From positions 62,001 to 126,000 of the forward strand of contig NZ_PEBD01000011.1 in assembly GCF_002735905.1 (NCBI RefSeq): a stretch of 64,000 bases of DNA, written 5' to 3'. The position numbers were made by a program, and so were the translations under genes. Shown here one piece after another: positions 16,974-24,070 of the stretch (its first letter is position 1; each line of letters begins with the position of its first letter). Origin of the DNA: Williamsia muralis (GTDB taxonomy: Bacteria; Actinomycetota; Actinomycetes; Mycobacteriales; Mycobacteriaceae). The notes under the pieces are model-generated. The model searched no databases and was not told the DNA's origin. It worked only from the letters and a program-made list of their open reading frames with translations.

Positions 16974-17139
16974 CTATGACTTTCGCCGGATCGGCCGGGC
17001 CATCGCGGCGCGTCACTAAAGACCAGTTCAAGCGCTTGCTGAAGAGTGGTGGCGAGAATACCTGGACGGCGGGCAACCATGTGCGCAATGATATTCGTAT
17101 GACTGTTGATTTGGTGTTCCGGAAGTCGTGGTCCCAGGG

Positions 17140-17649
17140 ATGGACGGCGTGACCACCCCTGGTCTCGTGTGGGGGATCAAACGCAGTTTCGTCGAGTACA
17201 TCGCTCGGATGCCGGACGGGCAGGCAACTGTCAGCGGGGGCGCAATGCCCACCGAGACGAACGACATGCTGTTCGAGCCGGATACGGTCGAACCTCAGCT
17301 GCCCGACGGCGCAGATGCGCTGTACGCATTCCGGGGTGACGTCCGGTTCGGCGGGCACTTCGGGATGCTGTACGTGCGAATCGCCGATCCGTGGGTCACC
17401 GTTTACGGCGATCGGGGAGTGTTGACGATCCTCGACCCCTACGACCCTGACGTTGCTCCCCGCAAGCGGTTGGTGACCTTTCGCGTCTCGGAGCCACGCT
17501 CGGCCGGCAGTGTTCAGGTCTGGCAAGCGCCGGAGGTCATACTGGCGCCGGAGGCATGCCCGGTGTTCAACGACGTCTACGCGGCAGGCGAACGATTCGA
17601 GCCGCTCACGTTCGCGGTATCAGCTGTATCGAAGGCGAGCCGGATATGA
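17140..17649 (+). CDS. HtaA-like heme-binding domain protein, apparently cytoplasmic
   Basis: This 169-residue protein matches the HtaA domain pattern. It opens with GLVWGIKRSFVEYI, has a central VRFGGHFGMLYVRIADP block, and ends the domain with a YGDRGVLTI strand. Tyr20 and His73 occupy positions that correspond to the heme-ligating Tyr and His of corynebacterial HtaA domains. HtaA proteins are normally exported and have a signal peptide and a C-terminal anchor; neither is visible here. ATG 17140 is chosen with modest certainty (GTG 17128 and GTG 17149 are alternatives). The stop overlaps the SnoaL-like gene (ATGA). A role in heme handling for the nearby P450s is inference. Confidence 0.65.
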   Translation: MDGVTTPGLVWGIKRSFVEYIARMPDGQATVSGGAMPTETNDMLFEPDTVEPQLPDGADALYAFRGDVRFGGHFGMLYVRIADPWVTVYGDRGVLTILDPYDPDVAPRKRLVTFRVSEPRSAGSVQVWQAPEVILAPEACPVFNDVYAAGERFEPLTFAVSAVSKASRI

Positions 17650-18098
17650 GCGCGGATGTGTCGGATCGGGTGGAGATCGAGGCTGCACTGCGGGCCTATG
17701 CCGTCGGCCTGGACGAACGCCGGTTCGAGATGTGGGACAACGTGTTCACCGACGACGCAGTCATCGACTTCACCCCGATGGGTGGGCGGCGCGAGACGCC
17801 GGCTGAGATGAGCAATCGACTGGGCAGTGACGACCCCAACTGGCTGTTCGCACAGCATCCGCTGTACAACACCCTGATCGAGGTCGACGGTGATCAGGCG
17901 ACCGCGCACTCTGATTACGGTGTCGAGACGGGTCGGCGCGGTGCCGAGGAGGGGCAGATCGTGCGGATGTCGGGCGGGGGTTCGTATCGTGACACCCTGC
18001 GGCGCACGCCTGTTGGCTGGCGAATCAGTGAGCGCCTGGTGTTCATGAAGTGGAAGCAGACGGTTACGGTCCCGGACGAACTCGCCGGTCGCCGCTGA
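17646..18098 (+). CDS. SnoaL-like/NTF2-fold protein
   Basis: This 150-residue protein starts with EIEAALRAYAVGLDERRFEMW and FTDDAVIDF, the typical opening of SnoaL-like (NTF2-fold) proteins. This cone-shaped fold includes small isomerases, hydrolases and non-catalytic subunits. The start overlaps the preceding stop by 4 bp, so it is translationally coupled to the HtaA-like protein. A similar but distinct SnoaL-like protein is encoded at 31984-32502. Catalytic residues cannot be assigned, and the function is unknown. Confidence 0.75.
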   Translation: MSADVSDRVEIEAALRAYAVGLDERRFEMWDNVFTDDAVIDFTPMGGRRETPAEMSNRLGSDDPNWLFAQHPLYNTLIEVDGDQATAHSDYGVETGRRGAEEGQIVRMSGGGSYRDTLRRTPVGWRISERLVFMKWKQTVTVPDELAGRR

Positions 18099-18140
18099 CC
18101 CCCTGTCTGGCGGGAAGGTCAGGCAAGGCGCAAACCAAGG

Positions 18141-18172
18141 AGGACGATCCCCCCTTTCGGGTGGATCGTCCT
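18141..18172. terminator. Terminator hairpin between SnoaL-like and P450 genes
   Basis: AGGACGATCC (18141-18150) pairs with GGATCGTCCT (18163-18172); an inner CCC/GGG extends the stem with one bulge. TCTTGTTG follows on the plus strand. It serves the rightward HtaA/SnoaL unit and possibly the leftward P450 gene that ends at 18197. Confidence 0.8.
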
Positions 18173-18196
18173 TCTTGTTGCTTCGATCGAGTGGGG

Positions 18197-19456
18197 TCAG
18201 CCGATGGCAGCCGTTGTCTCGCTCTGAGCCGGTTCGAACTCGAGACGGACATCTTCCACGCCCCAGGCGAGTCCGAGGTGCTCGTGCGGCCGGCAGTCAT
18301 CCGCGAGCCTGAACTCGGGCATGCGTCTGCGCAATTCGGTGAAGGCGATCTTCAACTCGAGCCGCGCGAGATGGAGGCCGACGCACCGATGTGGTCCCAT
18401 CCCGAAGGCCAAGTGGGGCTTCGGTTCCCGATCGAACTTGATCTTGTCGGGATCCGGGTAGTACTTCGGGTCGCGGTTTGCGGCGGCAAGGGGGAAGTGG
18501 ACTCGTTCGCCTTTGGGAAGCGTGAGTTCGCCGACGTCGGCCGACTCGTCGACGATCGTGCGCGTCGGCACGGCCGGTGCGGCCCAGCGAAGCAGTTCCT
18601 CGATGGCGGGAGCGAGGGCGTCCGGATTCTCGAACATCCGGTCCCACTGCTCGGGGTGGCGCGCGAGGTACACCATGGACTGCGACAGGACGCTCTGCAC
18701 GGTGTCGAGCCCGGCGGTCATCATCAACAGGAAGAGGTCGAACAACTCGAGGTCGGTGAGCTTCTTGCCGTCGATCTCCACGTCGAGCGCAGCCGAGGTC
18801 ACGTCGTCGGTGCGAGGGACACCGCGTCGCTCGGTGATCATGTTGAGCATGTACTCGCGCATCTCCACGTGCGCCTGCCCGCGCGCGGCCATGGTCTCCT
18901 CAGGGGTACCGCCGACGACGCCGTGGAGCAGCGTGGCCGTCCAGGCGTTCATCTTGTGCATGTCCTCGGTGGGCCAGCCCATGATGGTCAGCACCGTCAC
19001 GCCGGGGAACGGCAGCGCGAACTCTTCGACGAAGTCGCAAGCTCCCTTCCCGATGAATCCGTCGATCAGTCGGTTGGCCCACTGTGTGAGCTGATCTTCG
19101 AGTAGCGCAACCCTTTTCGGCGAGAACATCGGATCCAGCAGTTGCCGGAACTGCTTGTGACGGATGCCGTCGATCTCGATGGGAATCATGCCCTCTTCGG
19201 ATCCCTGACTGTTGATACCGTCGGGATCGTTGGGGAAGCTGATGAACCCACGGTTGTTGCGTCGCAACACGCTTGAGATGTCGTCGTATCTGGTCAGCAC
19301 CCAACATCCGTTACCCCTCGCGGAGTAGCTGATGGGCATCTTCTCGCGTCGGTCGGCGATCTCGGCGAGGTGCTCGGCAATACCGACCGAGCTGTAGGGG
19401 TCGTAGTCGCGCCGGTAATCGTCATGGAGCTTGTCAATGTCTGGTTGAGATGTCAT
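18197..19456 (-). CDS. Cytochrome P450 (paralogue 2)
   Basis: This 419-residue P450 has AGLDT (248-252), E287-x-x-R290 and the heme loop FGMGPHRCVG with C358. It aligns without gaps to paralogue 1 over most of its length and is even closer to paralogue 3 near the C-terminus (EELLRWAAPAVPTRT). The start at ATG 19456 matches the MT-rich N-termini of the other two. No redox partner is encoded next to it on the same strand, so it presumably shares the ferredoxin at 21.0 kb or the reductase at 13.3 kb. A TTGTGTT site lies 51 bp upstream. Confidence 0.92.
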   Translation of the reverse strand: MTSQPDIDKLHDDYRRDYDPYSSVGIAEHLAEIADRREKMPISYSARGNGCWVLTRYDDISSVLRRNNRGFISFPNDPDGINSQGSEEGMIPIEIDGIRHKQFRQLLDPMFSPKRVALLEDQLTQWANRLIDGFIGKGACDFVEEFALPFPGVTVLTIMGWPTEDMHKMNAWTATLLHGVVGGTPEETMAARGQAHVEMREYMLNMITERRGVPRTDDVTSAALDVEIDGKKLTDLELFDLFLLMMTAGLDTVQSVLSQSMVYLARHPEQWDRMFENPDALAPAIEELLRWAAPAVPTRTIVDESADVGELTLPKGERVHFPLAAANRDPKYYPDPDKIKFDREPKPHLAFGMGPHRCVGLHLARLELKIAFTELRRRMPEFRLADDCRPHEHLGLAWGVEDVRLEFEPAQSETTAAIG

Positions 19457-19506
19457 CTGCGGATACGCTCCGTCTGGTCTGTGGGCCAACCTCAAAGGTG
19501 ACCTTA

Positions 19507-19513
19507 TTGTGTT
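19507..19513 (+). promoter_or_regulatory. TTGTGTT element upstream of P450 paralogue 2
   Basis: CCTTATTGTGTTGACC contains the core at 19507-19513. Here it points away from the leftward P450 gene, unlike most other copies, which would fit a protein-binding site better than a fixed promoter element. Confidence 0.4.
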
Positions 19514-19559
19514 GACCATCACAGCGTAGACGATTGGGACCCTGACGTCCGGCGATCGC

Positions 19560-20735
19560 TCACCGCAGAACGCGGAACGTTCCTCTGATGTCGTCGACCA
19601 ACGCGTCAGGACTCTCCATCGGACCGAAGTGCCCACCGACGTCGTGGTGGACCACGTTGCTCACGTTGTACAAAGTGCCCAGATGATCGAAGGACGCGCC
19701 GGGTGGGGCGTCATCGGCGAAGATCGACAGGCCGGTCGGGCACTGGATCAGCGGCGTCAGGTCATGTGATCGTTGCCATGGGTTGGCCGGCCCCTCGAAG
19801 TACAGACGCGCGGTGGTGGCGTAGGAATTGGTCACCCAGTACAAGGTGGCGCTGGTGAGGAGGAATTCGACCGGGTAGATCTCGTCGAAGTCCAGTGCCG
19901 GGTCGGTCCAGCGCAGACGCCGCTCGATCAGCCAGGCGGCGAGTCCGGCCGGTGAGTCGTGCATCGCGTGGGCGAGCGTCTGGGGATGGACCACCTGGGG
20001 CGTGATGTGGCCGATCCGCCTTCTCTCCCAGGCGATCACTCGCTCACGGTCTTCTGGTTTCGCAGCGTCGACCGCCTTGTGCAGCAGATCCCAGGGCCGA
20101 TCATTGTTCCAGCCCATCGGCGTCGAGACGCTGCTCAGGTGTATGCCGTAGAGCTGATCGGCGTACTTGTGCCCGAGCGCGGTGGTGACAAGTGCGCCCC
20201 AGTCGCCGCCGTACGCCGCGAACTTGTCGTAGCCGAGGACGTCACGAACGAGGGTGACCCACAGATCGGCGATCCGGCCGTGTGTCACCTGCGTGGTGTC
20301 GAGCGGCGTCGAGAAAGTGAAACCGGGGAGCGACGGAATGATGACGTCGAACGAGTCGGTGGGATCGCCGCCGTACTCTTCCGGTCGGGTCAGCGGCCCG
20401 ATGATTCGGTGGAAGTCCCAGAATGTCCACGGCCACCCGTGCGTCAGGACGAGCGGAATTCGGCGCGGCCCGCTGCCTTCGATGTGGATGTAGTGGATCG
20501 GGATTCCGTCGATCACGACTCGTGCATGCGGGAGAGTGTTGAGCTCGCTTTCGTGTTCTCGCCAGTTGTAGTCGTCGCGCCAGTTCCGCACGAGTTCACG
20601 CATGTACTTACTGGTCACTCCGTAGCGACCGTCGTCATTGCCGGGGTCGGGTGCGAAAGTGGTCAGCTCAAGGCGTCGCTGGAGGTTGTCCAGCACCTCA
20701 GCAGGTATCGCGATCTCGAACGGCTGCGGCTTCAT
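19560..20735 (-). CDS. Epoxide hydrolase with EHN N-terminal domain
   Basis: This 391-residue alpha/beta-hydrolase has the EHN N-terminal cap segment (PFEIAIPAEVLDNLQRRLEL, residues 5-24), the oxyanion-hole motif HGWPWTFW (99-106) and nucleophile Asp178 in GGDWG, as in microsomal-type epoxide hydrolases. It opens epoxides to diols. The frame stays open far upstream, but ATG 20735 with GGAGAC before it is the natural start of the EHN domain. The P450s next to it are plausible epoxide producers. The gene faces the ferredoxin-P450 operon across a shared promoter region. Confidence 0.88.
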   Translation of the reverse strand: MKPQPFEIAIPAEVLDNLQRRLELTTFAPDPGNDDGRYGVTSKYMRELVRNWRDDYNWREHESELNTLPHARVVIDGIPIHYIHIEGSGPRRIPLVLTHGWPWTFWDFHRIIGPLTRPEEYGGDPTDSFDVIIPSLPGFTFSTPLDTTQVTHGRIADLWVTLVRDVLGYDKFAAYGGDWGALVTTALGHKYADQLYGIHLSSVSTPMGWNNDRPWDLLHKAVDAAKPEDRERVIAWERRRIGHITPQVVHPQTLAHAMHDSPAGLAAWLIERRLRWTDPALDFDEIYPVEFLLTSATLYWVTNSYATTARLYFEGPANPWQRSHDLTPLIQCPTGLSIFADDAPPGASFDHLGTLYNVSNVVHHDVGGHFGPMESPDALVDDIRGTFRVLR

Positions 20736-21012
20736 GGCCAGGGTCTCCAAACGTGAATCAGACGATGTGTGGGCCACATTACTCAGGCGGATCAGTACAA
20801 CACAATTGAGAGCGACCGTGCCGTGATTGGTGTGCTCCCGGGCGAAGCAGATGGTCGCCGTAAAGACCAGGAAGACCGGGTCAGGCCTCCTGCACGCTGG
20901 GCTGATGAGGCGGGAGCCACACTCTATTCGCAGTTGTGTTCTAATATGGTTACCGAGTACCTCGGCAGCCTGGCGGATGAGGCGGGCTGCGGTGAACAAA
21001 GGATTTGCGGCC
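20736..21012. promoter_or_regulatory. Divergent promoter region with two TTGTGTT elements
   Basis: The region between epoxide hydrolase and ferredoxin has a site on each strand. AACACAA at 20799-20805 reads TCAATTGTGTTGTACTG towards the hydrolase (64 bp from its start). CAGTTGTGTTCTAATATGG at 20931-20949 reads towards the ferredoxin, with TAATAT (20942-20947) as a possible -10 hexamer. Having one copy facing each gene is the best local evidence that the element is functional. Confidence 0.5.
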
Positions 21013-21234
21013 ATGAACACTGCTCCGGGCGCGGTCTTCGCGCTGAATCAAGAAATGTGTGCCGGACACGGAAGGTGCTACGGCCTGGCACCTGAAGCGT
21101 TCGACTGCGACGACTCCGGGTACGCCTTCGTGCTCGAAGGCGGTGGATCGGAGATGACGTCGACGCAGCGAGATCGCGTCATCGCCGCCTGCCCTGAACA
21201 GGCGATCACCATCGCCGAGACGAAAGAAGGGTGA
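21013..21234 (+). CDS. [3Fe-4S]-type ferredoxin, P450 redox partner
   Basis: This 73-residue protein has C16, C22 and C60 as cluster ligands, with His19 in place of the fourth Cys (CAGHGRC). This is the pattern of small single-cluster ferredoxins that accompany actinobacterial P450s. ATG 21013 has AAAGGA about 9 bases upstream; GTG 20992 is a possible longer start. The P450 gene begins 5 bp after its stop, so the two are almost certainly functional partners. The NAD(P)H-dependent reductase for it is not adjacent. Confidence 0.88.
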   Translation: MNTAPGAVFALNQEMCAGHGRCYGLAPEAFDCDDSGYAFVLEGGGSEMTSTQRDRVIAACPEQAITIAETKEG

Positions 21235-21239
21235 GCCTG

Positions 21240-22499
21240 ATGACGACTGCATCAAGCGACGTGGCCGAACTCCGTGCGAAGTACCGCCGCGACTACGACC
21301 CGTACAACAAGGTCGGAATCCAAGCGCAACTCGACGAGATCGCCGACCGCCGGCGGGAGGTGCCGATCTCGTACTCGATGCGGGGCAACGGGTGTTGGGT
21401 CCTGACCAAGTACGACGACATCAGCAGCGTGCTGCGTCGCAACAACCGGGGATTCGTCAGCTTTCCGAATGATCCGGACGGCGAAAACGTACAGGGCGCG
21501 AAGAAGGCACTGATCCCGATCGAGCTGGATGGCTCCCGGCACAAGCAATTTCGCCAATTGCTCGACCCACTTTTTGCGCCGAAGCGCGTGGCGTCACTGG
21601 AAGGCCGGCTCTACGAGGCGGCCAACGATCTGATCGACGGTTTCATCGAACGTGGAAGCTGCGATTTCGTGACAGAGTTCGCGATGCCCTTCCCAGGCGC
21701 CACCTTTCTCGCCATCATGGGCTGGCCGGACGAGGATCTGCCCCTGCTCAACGGCTGGGTGGCGGCGATCCACCATGGCGTCATCGGCGGAACCGAGGAG
21801 GAATCCGCACAGGCGCGCGGTGACGCTGTATCGCAGATGCGTGACTACGTTCTGGCGATCATCGCCGAGCGACGCGACGCCCCGAGAGACGATGTGACCA
21901 GCCATATCCTGCAGGCGGAGATCGACGGCGCGCCGATGTCGGATGATGACCTCTTCGATTTGTTCCTCTTACTCATGCTGGCCGGCCTCGACACGGTCCA
22001 GAGTGTGCTGGCGCAAAGCTTCGTATACCTCGGGACGAACCCAGACAAATGGGACGAGATGTTCTCCGATCCAGACCTGCTCGCGCCGGCCATCGAGGAA
22101 CTGCTGCGCTGGTCGGCACCTGCCGTGCCCACCAGGACAGTGACCGACGAATCGATCGTTGTCGGTGATCTGACGTTGCCGAAGGGCGAGCGGGTCCACT
22201 TTCCGCTGGCCGCGGCCAACCGCGACCCGGAGTACTACGAGAATCCGGACGAAATACAGTTCGACCGAAGTCCCAAACCGCATCTCGCTTTCGGGATGGG
22301 ACCACACCGGTGCCTGGGCGTGCACCTGGCTCGACTCGAACTGCGTATCGCGTTCACCGAACTCCGTCGTCGGATCCCGACGTTCACGTTGGACACGGTC
22401 GCCGGAGAACCAGCTGAGCACTTGGGGCTGTCGTGGGGTGTCGACCACGTGCATCTGCAGTTCCCGGCCGGCCGGCGAGAGCGCGCCGTGCACGACTGA
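21240..22499 (+). CDS. Cytochrome P450 (paralogue 3)
   Basis: This 419-residue P450 has AGLDT (248-252), E287-x-x-R290 and heme loop FGMGPHRCLG with C358 (Leu replaces the Val of the other two copies). ATG 21240 is preferred to GTG 21231 because AGAAGG sits at a workable distance and the N-terminus then aligns with the paralogues. It is encoded directly after its ferredoxin. Together with paralogues 1 and 2 it forms a local gene family, presumably with diverged substrate or position preference. Confidence 0.92.
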   Translation: MTTASSDVAELRAKYRRDYDPYNKVGIQAQLDEIADRRREVPISYSMRGNGCWVLTKYDDISSVLRRNNRGFVSFPNDPDGENVQGAKKALIPIELDGSRHKQFRQLLDPLFAPKRVASLEGRLYEAANDLIDGFIERGSCDFVTEFAMPFPGATFLAIMGWPDEDLPLLNGWVAAIHHGVIGGTEEESAQARGDAVSQMRDYVLAIIAERRDAPRDDVTSHILQAEIDGAPMSDDDLFDLFLLLMLAGLDTVQSVLAQSFVYLGTNPDKWDEMFSDPDLLAPAIEELLRWSAPAVPTRTVTDESIVVGDLTLPKGERVHFPLAAANRDPEYYENPDEIQFDRSPKPHLAFGMGPHRCLGVHLARLELRIAFTELRRRIPTFTLDTVAGEPAEHLGLSWGVDHVHLQFPAGRRERAVHD

Positions 22500-22527
22500 C
22501 GAACCATCGCGCATCAGATCGACAGCC

Positions 22528-22573
22528 GAGCCGTCGGCTTCCCACGACATTGTCAGCGGGAAGCCGACGGCTC
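22528..22573 (+). terminator. Terminator hairpin after ferredoxin-P450 operon
   Basis: GAGCCGTCGGCTTCCC (22528-22543) pairs perfectly with GGGAAGCCGACGGCTC (22558-22573), a 16-bp stem with a 14-nt loop. It lies 28 bp after the P450 stop. The following 216 bp up to 22789 hold the promoter of the transporter operon. Confidence 0.82.
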
Positions 22574-22789
22574 TGTCATGTGTACACGACTAGGAACCTG
22601 TCAGCGCAGGGCAGTGCGCTGGCCCTAATCGACTGTGAGCGCGAACTATTTCGACCCATAGCGTGACACCGCTCACTCCAAGTGGTTTACTAAGCAGGTT
22701 CGAGCACAGTTAAGCGCCTCGTGCCAACACCACTAGCGACGGCGGGGGTTCGCGATCACAGGCACGGCGTGCACTCAAAGAGGAGAATC

Positions 22790-24046
22790 ATGAAACGAGC
22801 AAGGCTTGTCCAATGGGGCGTCGGCATTCTCGCCGTCTGCCTCGTGACATCGGCGTGCGGTGGTGACGACTCGTCATCGTCGTCATCAGCTGCGCCGTCC
22901 TCCGGCCCCGCTTTGAGCGGCGCACCCATCAAAATCGGTTTCGCGGTATCCGAGACCGGTGTTCAGTCGTCGAGCACAGCAGCGTCCGTTCCCACCGCCG
23001 AAGCGTGGGCAGACCAGATCAACAACACCGGCGGACTCGGTGGCCGGCCGGTCGAGATCGTGGTCGCCGACACCAAGAACAACGCGGGAAGCGCGCAGGC
23101 GGCAGTCCGCGGTCTTGTCGAGGATCAGCAGATCGTCGCAATGCTGTTGTCGGACTCCGTCGCTGAAGGTGCAGTCGGAGATTACCTGCAGCAGCAGAAC
23201 ATCCCCGTGATCGGCGCTGCCGGCTACAAGGCGGATGTGTGGAACGGGTTGAGCAACTTCTTCACCACCGCACCGAACGCTGGGATGGTCGTCCAGTCGC
23301 TGGCCACCTCCGGCAAAGCTGCGGACGCCAAGGTGCTCAGCGCGGGTGTCTGCGCAGAGTCGGCAACATGCGCCGACGACGCATCAAAAGCTCTCGCCCC
23401 TGCGGCGGCGGCCAACGACATGAAATACGGCGGCGCAGTGACCATCTCGGCCACAGCCGCCAACTACACAGCTGAGTGCCTCAACTTCAACAAGCAGAAC
23501 GCCGACTACGTCGCACTGCTCGTCACAGTCGACACCTCGGTGCGCGTCATGACCGACTGCATCCAGCAGGGCTTCGACGGAACGTTCGGTACCTCGTCGA
23601 CCAGCTTCAATCCGACGGAGTACGGGAAGGTCGCGGGCATGAAGATGGCCGGCACGCTCAACGGATTCCCGTGGTGGGCCGACTCCGAGCCGGTCAAGAA
23701 GTTCCGTGACGCACTCGACACGTACAAGTCCGGCACCGACTACACGAGCACCAGTGCAACGACCACCTGGTCCAGCCTGGAACTGTTCCGTACCGCCCTC
23801 GGTTCGAATACCGCGGACGTCACGCGTCAGAGTGTCTTCGACGGGTACTACTCGCTCAAAGACGAGACCCTCGGTGGCCTGTTGCCCCAGCCGGTGACCT
23901 TCACCAAGGGCCAGCCCTCTCCCCAGATCAAGTGCTTCTGGCAGTTCAAGTTCAACGCCGGTGACGACAGCCCTGAGCTGCTCGCTCCGAGCGGTGAGTC
24001 GGGCAACGGGGACAGCGGCGATCTGGCCACTGCCTGCGCAGCATAA
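22790..24046 (+). CDS. Lipoprotein substrate-binding protein of Liv-type ABC importer
   Basis: This 418-residue protein has a lipoprotein signal peptide with lipobox VTSAC and modified Cys23, a Ser-rich linker, and a type I periplasmic-binding fold (IKIGFAVSETG at the start, then GGRPVEIVVADTKN). These are usual for the LivK/Peripla_BP_6 family, which binds amino acids, amides, organic acids or aromatic acids. ATG 22790 with AGAGGAGAA is clear. It is first in an operon with the fused permease/ATPase and LivF-like genes. In this setting the ligand is more likely a catabolic substrate than an amino acid. Confidence 0.88.
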   Translation: MKRARLVQWGVGILAVCLVTSACGGDDSSSSSSAAPSSGPALSGAPIKIGFAVSETGVQSSSTAASVPTAEAWADQINNTGGLGGRPVEIVVADTKNNAGSAQAAVRGLVEDQQIVAMLLSDSVAEGAVGDYLQQQNIPVIGAAGYKADVWNGLSNFFTTAPNAGMVVQSLATSGKAADAKVLSAGVCAESATCADDASKALAPAAAANDMKYGGAVTISATAANYTAECLNFNKQNADYVALLVTVDTSVRVMTDCIQQGFDGTFGTSSTSFNPTEYGKVAGMKMAGTLNGFPWWADSEPVKKFRDALDTYKSGTDYTSTSATTTWSSLELFRTALGSNTADVTRQSVFDGYYSLKDETLGGLLPQPVTFTKGQPSPQIKCFWQFKFNAGDDSPELLAPSGESGNGDSGDLATACAA

Positions 24047-24070
24047 GTAACTAAGGAATCGACCAACACA

